Assembly: GCA_030015575.1 (NCBI GenBank)
Contig: CM057339.1
Span: 694,412,761-694,476,760, forward strand
DNA: 64,000 nt
Source of the DNA: Agapanthus africanus
Taxonomy: Eukaryota; Streptophyta; Magnoliopsida; Asparagales; Amaryllidaceae
Direction: 5' to 3'
Made by a program: the position numbers and the translations under genes. Numbering within the stretch: the stretch's first letter is position 1; each line of letters opens with the position of its first letter. The notes under the pieces are model-generated. The model was given only the letters and a program-made list of their open reading frames with translations. It made no database searches and was not told the DNA's origin. Shown here piece after piece: positions 52,749-64,000 of the stretch.

Positions 52749-55413
52749 AAGCTAGAAACTTAGTCGATATTAGATTAATTACGAAACCGAAACAACTCCG
52801 AAATAACGATTTTCTGGAACCCTGAATATTGGTCTCTGTCGAATTTAAAACGGGCTTGAAAATTTTTTTTAGCAACTGCAGAATCTTGTATATGATGCAT
52901 ACAGAGCACATAACAAAATTGAGGCAATTCCCTCGGATTTCACTCGAGCACAAGCCCCTCAAAACCGAGCAGGCCGGCCATTTGTGCCCAGAATCGCCTC
53001 GATTTTTTTCCTGTGCTCTGGTCCATATATTTTGGGGTTTCAGATATTGTTTGTTTAGCCCAATATTTCATGTGATGTTAATTTTTCTTAGGGGCTAATT
53101 CGGAGTATTTCGTAGTCATAATTTTAACATTGTTTTTGGTAACTTGGACGACGTTAAATAGTTCGAACGAACATCACACACTACCTCATTATCCTCGCTG
53201 GAAATTTTCCAAGTGTTGGAATTTCCTATGTGAAATATATTTCAATGTTCATGCAAGTAACCCTATGGACCCTCTAGAGGAACAAAACCCTAACTCGATT
53301 CTATGATCATGGAATCACGGTTGAATCTTAGGGTTTGTCATAGTCTTGTGGCGCCATAGGTGAGGCAAAGGTTGACCCTTCTATGGTTGGTCCATAAGCA
53401 CTGTGGCACGTTTTTGGGTATTTTAGCATTGCTCAAGTTTTGTGCTTTCGAGGCAATTTGTGGGAGTTTGGTGACTCGATCGAAATGTTTAACATCGTCT
53501 AGATATTTGTGAATGTGATACAATAATTGAAATCTACACTAATTAGTTTTGTGAAAAGTAATTAGTTGCGTGTAAATCTAATATTTTGGCCTCAGTAGAA
53601 GCAGAAATCTTGTTGAATTACCCGGTTTCTTTTGAAAAGGTATTTTTATAGTTGAGACCTAGATATAAGATTTGCATTGTTAGGCATGAAATCCAGAATA
53701 TGTGATATTTCGGGTTTATGATGTCTAAAGGCAGTGTTGATTCCAATTGTTGTAGTTTTTCACTTTCTTTTCTGCGACCGTAAGTGTAGTATGTGGTGTA
53801 TCGCCGGTTTCGTTGCTATACATCAACGACAATTGGGGTATGCATACTTAGTTACGTTGATGATATGTGATATTATGTGTTGCTAAGATATGATGTACAT
53901 GATCGTTGTGAAAGAATGGCCGAGGGTTTTATGTGAGATGAGAGTTTTTCATTTCATTCATGTAAAATTAATTGTATGTAATATTCTTTTATTGGGGCAC
54001 TTCCGGGTTGAGGATGATGTCACCATTGTTGTATATTATTTACTTTCCGCATTAGGATAGACCCAAGGTGGGGAGCACAAGTGACCGGGTTTTAGGGTTC
54101 TGTAGGAGGCCATCTCGAGGAGTCGAGACCGGGTCTCCTAAATTCTAGAATTGGTAGAGTCACTTGCCGCTCTCGTAGAGGTCTAAGGGTGTGGGCTTGG
54201 CTATTCATCGCCACCGTGGAATCCGTATTTTCTATTGTTGGCTAAATATAAAATACGGACCTCCTAGTATAACCTGTATTTTCATATATGTGCTTCTGCT
54301 GTTGATATTCTGTGATGTGAACACTTTATATGTTGAGACGAATGGTGTATTATATATATGATATATAATAAACGTTGCTTATGTTTTGCATCCGCACTAG
54401 TCCCACCCCGCTATACCGTTAGTTAAGTAACATAACGGTACATAACAGGACATTGTGGAGAATGCGGATGGTATAAACATACGTTTTATTTTCGTTTCTT
54501 TTCTGTAATGGCTTAAGGACTTAAATGATGGAACTACATTAATAAGATTAATGTAAACAAAAACCTAAAAAGATGTTGTAGAATCAGATTTGAATCCTAC
54601 TCATCTTTTTGTGAAAAAGCAAGTTTTCAAGTTGTGGAGCTTGAGCCACTCCTTTTTAAACCATTGGATTCTACAATGATATCAAATTCAAAGCGTTAAA
54701 TATTTTCTTAAAAACTATTCGCAACCCTCCATCATTTTAGGAAGTAGAGTACTTAGTATTCGTGCTACGTATGTTGACTTTAGCCAAGGCGTAGTGTACG
54801 GTAGCTAAGTGATGTCTTCCTACATAGCATATGATGCGATTAATTAGGATAGTCACATGATTATGTTGACTATAGCCAAGGGTCATGTGAGTGAGTCTAA
54901 TTAATCATGAAATGAAGGGTAGACTTGACTAGTACTTATGATATGTTGACTGTAGCCAAGGTCATAAGTGCTAGGGGTGAAAACCATATCGGGAGTTTCA
55001 AGAGTTGAAATTTGCAATGAGATTGCATACCTTCTATATGATAGTAGGATCCCGATCCTACTGTGAGCAATAATTGCTCCCGGGAGAGTTTTGCATTTTA
55101 TAATTAGCTAACTCATTAGGTGTTTAGAAAGGTGTCAACGGGGCTACGCCTATGGGAAAATGTGGTTTATTTTAATTAGGTCCGTGCGAAAGCACAGGGA
55201 AACTTTCTCAGAAGTACCGGCACTGGACTGGTTGAATGGTTAGCAAAGTTGTAGAATATAATTAATCCTGGCTAATTTTTTCTTTTTAAGGTTTGAAGGA
55301 AAATTTGATAAAAGCAGTGGGAGACATCGATTAGATAAGATAAATAATCAATCTGATCTTTCCAAGAGCTTTTGCTGAGTGTATTCTTTTCTCTCTCCTA
55401 ATGGCAGATAACC
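52749..55413 (+). other. C3 leader (2.66 kb)
   Basis: No coding frame recognised. It contains HP-0 (54416-54438) and the hairpin trio (54765-54968), then a 'atatcgggagtttca' stretch (about 54987) and 'ggatcccgatcc' (55047) that recur in C1, C2 and C4. Long, structured, non-coding leaders are a shared trait of the four Copia elements here. Confidence 0.75.
54765..54968 (+). other. C3 leader hairpin trio (HP-A, HP-B, HP-C)
   Basis: HP-A 54765-54794 (CTACG/CGTAG), HP-B 54854-54889 (CACATGA/TCATGTG), HP-C 54935-54968 (CTTATGA/TCATAAG). The inner stem is TTGAC/GCCAA and the loops are TTTA, TATA and TGTA. HP-A and HP-B outer stems differ from the other elements by paired, compensatory changes. Confidence 0.9.
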
Positions 55414-58400
55414 ATGACTGGACTTAAGCTACTAATAGAGAAAAACAAGCTTACTGGACCGAACTATAAAGACTGATTGAGGAACATTAACATTGCTCTC
55501 ATATATGATAAAGTATCATATGTCCTCACTGCCTCAGCCCCGCCCACCCCAGGCCCTGAATCTGCTGTTGCGGATAGGGAGATCCGCAAAACGTGGGATA
55601 TTGACTGTGCTACTGTCAAATGCATCACGCTTACATCAATGGACAATACACATCAAAAGCAGCATGAGGAGATGGATGTTCAATCCATCTTTCTTCATAC
55701 AAAAGAGTTGTATGGAGAGCAATCTCGTATCCTACGATACGAAGCGTCTCGAAAGCTGTTTCAGATGCGGATGGCCCCTGGCAGATCAGTAGGTGACCAC
55801 GTTTTGAAGATGATAGCTCTTATTAAAGAGCTTGAGGGCGTCAGATGGACAATGGATAATAAATAATATACTGATATTGTTCTACAGTCTCTTCCTTCTG
55901 CCTTTGCTCCATTCATAGTGAACTTCAAAATGCACAATATGGAGAAGTCACTACCCGAACTTCTCAATATGTTGAGAAATGCGGAGATCACGCTTAAGGC
56001 AAAGTCTCCCTCTCTGCTTATTGGACAATCTACTTCTTCCGTCCCGAAAGCCAAGGCCAAGGGAAAGAATAAGAAGAAATCCACCAAACCGAGAGGTGGA
56101 ATCAAAAAGGCAAAGGGGAAAGACAAATCCAAAGCTGCGGAGTCGGGAATAGGAGAATGTTTCTTTTGCAAGAAGACGGGGCACTGGAAGTGGAACTATA
56201 CTGAGTACCTTAGTCTCATGAAAAGGAAGCATGGTGATGCTTCAGCTTCAGGTGTGTTCGTAACTGAAAACTGTTTTTTTATAAACTCTGCTTCCGGGGT
56301 ATTGGATACCGGTTCGGGTTCTCATATCTGCAATTTTGTACAGGGGTTGAGAAATAGCAGTGTTTTGAAGACCGGTGATCATACTCTCAGAGTTGAAAAT
56401 GGTTCCAGTGTACATGATTTTTCAGTAGGAGAGTATCACCTACGGTTGCCATCGGGTTGTATATTGGTTTTGAACCCATGTTATTTGTACCAAGCATTCT
56501 TTGTAATATAATATCCGTTTCTTTGTTGGACAATGAAGGATATCATTTTGTATTGCAGCACAATGTTATGAACATTAAATTGAATCAAGATTTGATTGGT
56601 TATGGTACATTTAATAACGGGATGTACGTCCTTAATCAACACACAGTTTTCAATATACAACACACAAATAAAAGAAAATTTTCAGATATAAATGAAGCTT
56701 TTCTTTGGCATTGTAGACTTGGTCATATTAATGAAACAAGACTAAACAAGCTTCATAAAGATAGATATTTAAATCCCTTTGAGTATAAATCTTATGCGGC
56801 TTGCCAGTCTTGTATCAAAGGGAAAATGACTAAAACTCTGTTTACTGGACACGGAGAAATAGCTACTGACTCTTGGGCGTCATACATAGTGATGTATGTG
56901 GGCCAATGTCTACACATGCGATATGTGGTTTTTCTTACTTCATAACTTTTACTGATAATTTCTCAAGATTCGGTCATGTGTTTTTGATAAAGCATAAGTC
57001 TGAAGCTTTCGAGAAATTCAAGGAGTACAAACTTGAAGTAGAAAACCAAACTGGAATGAGCATCAAAATACTTCGATCAGATCGAGGTGGAGAGTATCTT
57101 AGTACAGAGTTTTTGAACTTCCTAAAAGAGAATAGGATTCTCTCTCAGCTCGCTCCCCCTTACACACCACAGCACAACGGTGTGTCTGAGCGGAGGAATC
57201 ATACCCTATTAGATATGGTACAATCCATGATGAGTGATGCTGAGTTTCCTCTCTCCTTTTAGGGGCATGCATTGGAGACTGCAGCATTTCTGTTGAACAA
57301 AGTTCCAACCAAGACCATGTCTACCACTCCATATGAGATATGGTATGGGAAGAGACCATCTCTTAAACGAGTTAAGATTTGGGGTTGTCCGGCTTTTGTT
57401 AAAAAGCAGAATCCCGACAAACTCGAGACACGATCGGTCAAGTGTATATTTGTGGGATATCCGAAATATTCGTTTGGGTATCTTTTCTACTACAAGGAGG
57501 AACAAAAGGTGTTTGTTTCTCAACATGCCACATTTTTGGAAAATGAGATTATTTTCGAATGATACTAATGGCAATGTGGTAGATCTAGAAAAGGTTCTAG
57601 AGACACAAGTTACAAATGACGACTTGGTTGAACCTAATATTGCAACAGAATCCAATGAACCTCAGCCACTCCATAGATCTGGTAGGACTTCTCGCCCACC
57701 GGAGAGATACTACGGTTTTCTCGTTGATGGTGATGGAAAAGATTGCATCATGGATGATGATGACTCTACCATTTTCAGCAAGCTATCACGAGTGGTGACT
57801 CTGTGAAGTGGATGGATGCCATGAGATCCAAAATGGAGTCTATGTACACCAACAAAGTATGGACTTTGGATGTTGTACCCTCTGGGGTAAAACCCATAGG
57901 GTGCAAATGGATCTTTAAGAGAAAGATCGGTGTAGATTGGCAGGTGGAGACCTATAAGGCAAGGTTTGTGGCGAAAGGATTTCGACAAAGACCAGGACTA
58001 GACTATGACGAAACCTTTTCTCTTGTAGCCATGCTTAAATCCATTCGGATCCTACTTGTTATTGCTGCTCATTACGACTATGAAATCTGGCAGATGGACA
58101 TTAAAACTGCTTTTCTAAATGGTGATTTAGAAGAATGCGTTTATATGGATCAGCCAGAGGGCTTCATTGATAGTGGGAGCAGCGGGAAAGCATGCAGGTT
58201 GCTTAAATCCATTTATGGATTAAAGCAGGCATCACAGAGTTGGAACATCTATTTTGATGATGTTATCAAAGAGTTTGATTTCGTCAAAAATCCAGATGAA
58301 CCTTGTGTTTATAAGAAGATTGTAGGAAGTACTGTCACATTTCTCGTATTGTACGTGGATGGCATTCTTCTGATAGGAAACGACGTTCCTATGCTACAAT

Positions 58401-59332
58401 TGGTCAAACCATTCTTATCACAAAGGTTCTCCATGAAGGACCTGGATGATGCCTCGTATATATTGGGCATGAAGGTCTATAGGGATAGATCTAAAAAGTT
58501 GCTGGGATTGTCCCAAACCAGGTACATTAACACCATCCTAAAGTGGTTTAGTATGGAAGACTCCAAGCGGGGTTCCTTACCCGCTAGTCATGGAGTTACT
58601 CTCTCCAAGGACTTTTGCCTAAAGACTGATGAAGAGAGAGCTCGTATGAGCATTATACCCTACGCTTCTTCTGTAGGATCTATAATGTATGCGATATTAT
58701 GTACACGCCCTGATGTAGCTTCTGCACTGGGTGTAATAAGTAGGTATCAATCTAACCCAGGGGAGAATCACTGGACAGCAGTGAAGTACATTCTTAAGTA
58801 CTTGCGAAGGACTAAAAAAATGTTCTTGGTGTATGGTAACGGAGATCTCCAAATGGAGGCCTTTACCGATTCGAGCTTTCAGAGTGATAAGGATGACAGC
58901 AAATCTATCTCAGGGTTTGTCTTTACCCTCAATGGAGGGGCGGTGTATTGGAAGAGTTTCAAACAGGATACCATTGCAGACTCCACGATGGAAGCTGAGT
59001 ATATTGCTGCAAATGATACTGCCAAGGCAACTGTCTGGATGATGAAGTTCATCTAGGAGCTAGGAATAGTTCCGACCATTATCGATCCAATACCTTTGTA
59101 TTGTGATAATAATGGAGCTATGGCGTTAGCTAATGAGCCCAGGTCCCATCAGCGATCCAGACACATCATCAGGCGATATCATCTGATCCGGAAGATAGTT
59201 AATCACCGCGAGATCGAGATTCGGAGAGTAGATACAAAAGATAACACCGTGGATCCACTCACCAAGGCCCTCCCACGGCCGCAGCATGAGCGACTTTTTG
59301 AGATGTTTGGTATGAGATACGCCAATAATTAG
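55414..59332 (+). pseudogene. C3 Gag-Pol polyprotein, broken
   Basis: Closely related to the C4 polyprotein along its length. It starts ATGACTGGACTT at 55414. In-frame stops: TGA 55474 (a Trp site), TAA 55864, TAG 57260 (a Trp site), TAG 59054. Frameshifts lie near 56480, 56870, 57560 and 57800. Domains visible: UBN2-like Gag, zinc knuckle with the last Cys replaced by Tyr (CFFCKKTGHWKWNY, about 56158-56199), protease DTGSGS (about 56306), integrase with intact HCRLGHIN, SDRGGEY and HNGVSERRN (56705-57200), reverse transcriptase with YVDG instead of YVDD (about 58351), RNase H with TMEAEY and YCDNNGA, terminal DPLTKAL. The lost Asp alone should abolish reverse transcriptase. Confidence 0.93.
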
Positions 59333-59341
59333 CCTTAGTGC

Positions 59342-59352
59342 AAGTGGGAGAT
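59342..59352 (+). promoter_or_regulatory. C3 polypurine tract
   Basis: AAGTGGGAGAT directly before the 3' LTR, same as C2 and C4. Confidence 0.92.
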
Positions 59353-59554
59353 TGTTGGATATATGTATGCCCTAGAGGCCATTATATGATAGTGTATGTA
59401 CCGGTATGTGTGTGTGTGTATAGGGGACATTCTTACTCGACATGATAGTATGCTATTTGGTTGCACTTTATCTTGACATGTTCATTTGATCATGCTTTCA
59501 CTCATTCGGTACATGTTGATATAGCCCTTATGATATGCTTGACTACTGAGATTA
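59353..59554 (+). repeat. C3 3' LTR, first 202 bp
   Basis: Aligns with 50687-50900. It stops at S4 after GATTA (59550-59554), the presumed target duplication; the second copy is beyond the window. Confidence 0.92.
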
Positions 59555-59656
59555 TGTCACGACCCGAAGGTACGGAACGTAACCGACACTTACATTACGA
59601 AACGTCTAAAGGCGTAACGTAATATAAGCAAGCCGAAGCCCATAAATCTAAACCAT

Positions 59657-60205
59657 TTAAAAGAAAAGGTGAAGGAAAACATGTTTAAAAGCAACATCAA
59701 ATTTTCTCAAAAATTTCGGCAGTCTCCTTTGTAAAAACTGGCCCCAAACAGGTACAAATAAGAATAATATATACAAGCAATAAAAAGGCATCCCCAAGCG
59801 GGAGCTAGCTCTACGCCAAAAAGCGGAAACAACCACACAATACACTATAATATACAACGCCGAAGGGCGAGGCTCAAAACTCAAAAGAAAACCAATCCAC
59901 CAGAAAAAACCATAATAATACAAGCGCGACTCTAAGGTCGAAATAAAAACTACTGGTCTTCTAAATCTACCAATAATACAAGTCTGGTTGATGGAGCTTA
60001 CTAGATAAAAATGAAATAATAAAAGTACAGCGGCGGTCCTGTTACAAGTGAACCAACCTACCAAGCAAATCACCCTGAATAAAATGATGTGCCAGCAAAC
60101 TGCCAAGGAAACCTGTATATCGAAACCTGTAAGAAAATTTGGTACAGCAGGGGTGAGTTGCCAACTCGTGAGTAGAAGACATCTGCGAGTAGAAATCGCA
60201 TGCAC
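59657..60205 (-). other. Open frame of 182 codons in S4, not called a gene
   Basis: Hydrophobic frame whose translation resembles a frame of S3 (about 47829-48173), with a shared FEPRPSALYII/FDHRPSALYII-type stretch. Both lie in the most conserved nucleotide block of this LTR subfamily and S3's frame begins and ends differently, so DNA or RNA conservation is the simpler explanation. Confidence 0.35.
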
Positions 60206-62133
60206 GACGCTCTCCTAGGTCATAATAATATACTTAACCTAACACTAGACATCTAATAGTGACAGGGTAAGGACCTATGCATAAGTGCAATACTCAGTGC
60301 TCGTGTCAGTGCCTCAAGCTGTAACATGTCAAATGTATGAGTATGCATGCATCATGAATGTAAAACAATCAACCATGAAATCGGAATATAGCTGTATAAG
60401 ATATCGTTACTTTTATCATAGTAAAATTTGTATGGTAATCTGAAACATCATCAATGAAATCCATGGAAATCTGTGTCAAGTATCGACAAAAAACATGTAA
60501 ATCTTAAAGTCTCAATACCTCATAGTCTCAATATCTCATAGGCTCAATATCTCGGGCTCCGTCAGTCCGGATCGGCCCATATCATCAAATCTCACGACAA
60601 CGGTCAGTATCCTCCGGATATCCGCCGCGCCAGACATCACCGGTAGGTAGTCTTCCCTGGCCAGGCTCATCGTCATCCCCACAAAAACGCTCTCGTCCGG
60701 GGATACCGTACCGGGCCCACCATGTACCCGAGACGGTTCCTCCACTCCTCGAATCGGGTCTCGAAATCCAACAGAAAATATGAAAACTCATGGTGGACGA
60801 CCCATACATCACGAGAAAACCGCAACTTACATTTTAAAAATGATAATAATAAGCTTTTCTTAAATTCTTGCGGTTTTCCCCCAAAATCGAGAAATCTCAT
60901 AGAAATGCAAAATCCCAAAATCATGAGTAAGTAAATAATGAGTATTGGCATAAGCCCCATAATACTGCATGATAATATGAATGCATGAAGTGTCTAAGTA
61001 ATAAATGCAATGTCTAAACTAGCACATGAGAGTAATCACACAATATTGTATTGGACTAGTATTTAGCTGATTATATCAATAAAAAGATAATATGTTCTAA
61101 AGTGTAAGTGACAAGGCAATTACCGATGATAATGTGTGTGAGTCGGCAAATAAGTGTACGTGGAACATGCGCATCATCAGTAATGGTGCTGGTGTCCTAA
61201 CAGGCAGAGTTTCATATTAGCTAAAGAAACATATGTGTGAATATGCAATGCGGTGAATACAACATAAATATGACGGTGAATGTGTAGTAACGCACAACTA
61301 GAGAATACATACTAATTACGAGTCATCTAGTTTGTTGTTTAAAAAGAACGAATCGTGGTTTTTAGAAAGTTAGGGGCTACGGGGTTTTTATGAAAAGATA
61401 TGTCCTTTGAAAAATCCGTAGTATCCCTTAAGCTGTCTTTAAAAATGCGCACGATTCGTTAGTTTTGAAAATAAGTATGACTCAAGGCTAAGCTAAGATC
61501 TACCTAACCATCTAAGGAACTAACTAAAGACACTAGTCGAAAGGTAAAAAGAATCCTCTTAAAATCTGAGTCGATATCTATAGTAGTCGGCGATCCAGCC
61601 TCAATAGCGTCACGTACGTAGTACGACTTCCTCGAATTAAAAGTGCGGATCAATCATCACATCTATGCCTCGTACGGTAAAATCCATCGTACGGCTTTCC
61701 AAAATCGGGGTACGGGTTAACTATCACATACATACATCATCATTCATATAGTATCATCATCAAACAATATCATGATCAAGGGTACCGTGTTATAATCGCA
61801 TACATCCCAATATCATCAAACATATATCATTGTCTGTGTAAATATACATCGACAAATGATCCTCAGAAATAACATGTCATATATCATATCGTGATTAAGT
61901 CACTTATTCCAATCCGGGTTCTATTCTAGAGTCTCGTACATTTCAATGCCATCATCACCTATTATCGTTTATGTATAAATATCAATTTTCTCATTTCCCA
62001 ATGATCCACTAATATCATAGTACATCTCATATCATACTCGATCGTATATCTTTATCTCACGACATCATGCCTAGTCATACCGACTCATCCCCAGATATCA
62101 TATAGCATCCTCATATCGCATGTATATGTTATA

Positions 62134-62215
62134 TACACACACACATACACACACACATATAGAAACTTACACACATTCATTTATACACACACACACACAC
62201 ACATACATACATACA
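62134..62215. repeat. (CA)n-rich microsatellite in S4
   Basis: Interrupted CA/CATA repeats, with a GT stretch shortly after (62237-62250). Confidence 0.9.
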
Positions 62216-63260
62216 TATACACCAAGTCAAGTGTATGCGTGTGTGTGTGTTTACATGAAACCTATGAATTCCCTCCAGGGCAATCATTCTCTGGTTAAGT
62301 CTTTTTAAATCGGTCTAATCCAACTTAAAATTTTCAATAATATCCTACTCGTCAAGAGTCTAAGGTCACATCCGACTTCCTAATAATAGTACATAATATC
62401 CTTATTCTACGTTTGCGGGGGTGCTATACGCCATCCACCCGACTTCCCCCGTAAATATACATCTACTCATCTGGTCCTTGTCCGCCGAAGTCGATGTCGC
62501 TATCCTCCTCTTCATCGTCCGAAGTCCACTTGAGGGGTACTTATACGCAAACATGTATTATATCGTGAATCGAAATCGCGGATAAAATCCAAAACAGCAC
62601 ACGAAACGCGCATATGTTAAAACCTATAACCCGCTCATGCAAAATAACCAAGTAACCCCCGACATCGGCGTACAAACGCCGATTGATCGAGAAAAACCCA
62701 AATACACCAATCGTAGTTTCACAAATCACTAATTATAATATGAAATAGATTGTAACTCATCAAAATCTCAAAATAAATCAAATCGATTTATTTCCGAAAA
62801 CCCAGAAAGCATCAAATAACCGTTTTGAAACATGATGTTTTAACAAAACTAGTGGCCAAATATTCACTAAATATCATAAGTAGATCATAAAAACCATTAC
62901 TTAAATTTAATCTCATCAATTTCCATTAGACCCAAAATTCTAGTTTGCAAAAATATCAAATTTTAATACGTTTTAAAGAAAAATTTACAATTCAACAACT
63001 AAGCTAGATTTTGCATAATTTAAATTGTTAAACCACTCATGGAAACTTTAATGATGTGCTAGAAACCCTAACTAAATTTTAATCCCACATTTTAAATTAA
63101 TTTCTAAAATCATATTTAGCAAATTAGCATAATTATCACAATTTTTAAACTAACAATTAACAACTAGTAACCAAATTAGGTTTTGCATTCAATTAACATG
63201 TTAATCTACCCATTAAAACCATAATCTAATGATAGAAACCCTCGTCATAATTTTATCTCA

Positions 63261-63263
<3 letters not shown>

Positions 63264-63313
<50 letters not shown>
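63264..63313. repeat. (AT)n microsatellite in S4
   Basis: About 50 bp of pure AT repeat within AT-rich LTR sequence. Confidence 0.95.
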
Positions 63314-63318
<5 letters not shown>

Positions 63319-64000
63319 AAACCTACTTTGTAAAATTATCAAATTTTAATAAGTTTGAAGTAACTCTTTACAATTTAACAACAAATCTAGATTTGTGCAT
63401 ATCTTAGGATATTAAATTACACTTGATTAACCTAGTTGTGATGGTTAAACCCTAATTCATATTCAAACCCTTGAATTTAAATTTTCAAACTTTCTAAATA
63501 GAACCGTATTAACACTTAATTACTTTGGATTCAAGTAATTACCAACAAAATAAATATTGGGTTAAGATTATACCTTAACAAGTTTGAGATCAACTTGCAA
63601 CTTAGCCTCCAAAATGTTTCCTTTGCTCCATGTTTCAAGCTAGAATAGGCTAAGGAAAATGGATGAAGAATTTGCTTTGAGTTTATGAGTTTTTGGTTGG
63701 ATTTTTTTGATGAATTTATGTGGATTTTTAATTGGAAAATGGGGTGAGAAATTTTTTGGGGCAGCCAAGAGGAGGCTCGGCCATAATCTAGGGAGAAAAA
63801 GAGAGAGAGAAAAAGTGTGTGAAAACTTGTAGAAGCCTCCCAATTTGACCTCTTTTAAAACCCATTCTTTAATTAATTAATTTTCTTTATATTTGTTGCT
63901 AGGAAAAAAATGTTGAAGAGAGAGAGAATGGGTCTGTTGCACATGGGCTCGGCCATGTGAGGAGGGTGTGTGTGTGTGGGTTTGTATAAAAAAATTTCAT

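Larger units (their letters stand above)
50687..59554 (+). mobile_element. C3: decayed Copia element, interrupted by S4 in its 3' LTR
   Basis: 5' LTR 50687-52734, primer site 52736-52748, leader with the hairpin set, decayed Gag-Pol 55414-59332, polypurine tract 59342-59352, 3' LTR from 59353 until S4 at 59555. Same overall plan as C4. The first 200 bp of the two LTRs differ at roughly nine sites plus an indel, so it is far older than C2 or C4. Confidence 0.93.
23237..64000 (+). mobile_element. G2: gag-only (TR-GAG-like) gypsy element, multiply interrupted
   Basis: Its own DNA is: 5' LTR in three pieces (23237-25502, 43530-43645, 48495-48951, about 2.8 kb together), an interior of only 1553 bp (48952-50504) holding a broken gag and a polypurine tract, and the start of the 3' LTR (50505-50686). 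Everything else is younger insertions: C2, S3, C3 and S4. Its left flank is ACCGA (23232-23236). The rest of the 3' LTR must lie past the window. Lack of protease, reverse transcriptase and integrase makes it non-autonomous. The visible stretches of the two LTRs differ at about 13 of 182 sites, so it is old. Confidence 0.85.
59555..64000 (-). mobile_element. S4: gypsy LTR of the S3 subfamily, reversed (runs off window)
   Basis: Plus strand TGTCACGACCC; read on the minus strand it ends GGGTCGTGACA like S3. At least 4446 bp without gag or pol. It shares blocks with S3 in reverse order: the block before the terminus with the 'atcgcccttcggcgttgtat' family, the 'gttggcaactcacccc' stretch, a TTTTCTTACAG acceptor-like site (minus, at 60127), the 'gatccggactgacggag' block (about 60560) and, near 63575, AG|GTATAATCTTAAC matching S3 at 44309. 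Whether it is a solo LTR or one LTR of a full element cannot be seen. Confidence 0.75.

Noticed and set aside
1-64000. Host protein-coding genes
   Set aside because: Every long frame with recognisable domains belongs to a retrotransposon; the rest are short and lie in LTRs, leaders or repeats.

Overview
This window looks like plant nuclear DNA, from the intergenic, probably pericentromeric part of a large angiosperm genome. It is essentially one nested stack of LTR retrotransposons. I found no host protein-coding gene, rRNA, tRNA gene or CRISPR array. The species cannot be named from the sequence. The plant assignment rests on the element lineages: Ty1/copia elements with initiator-Met-type primer sites, a Tat-type Ty3/gypsy element with an antisense ORF, and Tekay-like long LTRs that begin TGTAAC and end in GTGACA.

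Layout. (1) 1-6121: minus-strand, non-autonomous Copia element C1, cut by the window edge. (2) 6122-14057: Tat-type gypsy fragment into which C1 inserted. It holds a decayed integrase, 88-bp tandem repeats, a spliced antisense ORF broken by solo LTR S1 (8651-11982, TSD TTCCA), an 18-bp perfect hairpin and a probable 3' LTR. (3) 14058-15579: AT-rich DNA with an imperfect fold-back. (4) 15580-18737: decayed minus-strand Ale-like Copia. (5) 18738-23236: a repeat that carries a chain of about 20 short perfect hairpins and is split by reversed solo LTR S2 (19559-22617). (6) 23237 to beyond 64000: G2, a gag-only gypsy element. Its 5' LTR is split by Copia C2 (25503-43529) and by solo LTR S3 (43646-48494). 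Its 3' LTR is split by Copia C3 (from 50687), whose own 3' LTR is split by S4 (from 59555). C2 is in turn interrupted by C4 (31453-41610), a very young Copia with identical 5-bp TSDs, nearly identical 2.08-kb LTRs and an uninterrupted 1,316-residue Gag-Pol.

The nest is at least five deep (Ale, hairpin repeat, G2, C2, C4). LTR divergence agrees with this order: C4 LTRs are the most alike, then C2, then C3, then G2.

How the parts may work together. C1 and C2 have recognisable LTRs, leader and (in C2) polypurine tract but no usable coding sequence. They were probably moved in trans by proteins of a C4-like relative. C1-C4 share a leader signature: three hairpins, 80-100 bp apart, whose stems keep pairing through compensatory changes while the tetraloop differs from element to element. 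This, the hairpin chain at 19142-23197, and the tRNA-like, telomere-motif and splice-like modules inside the gypsy LTRs are the most unusual signals here.
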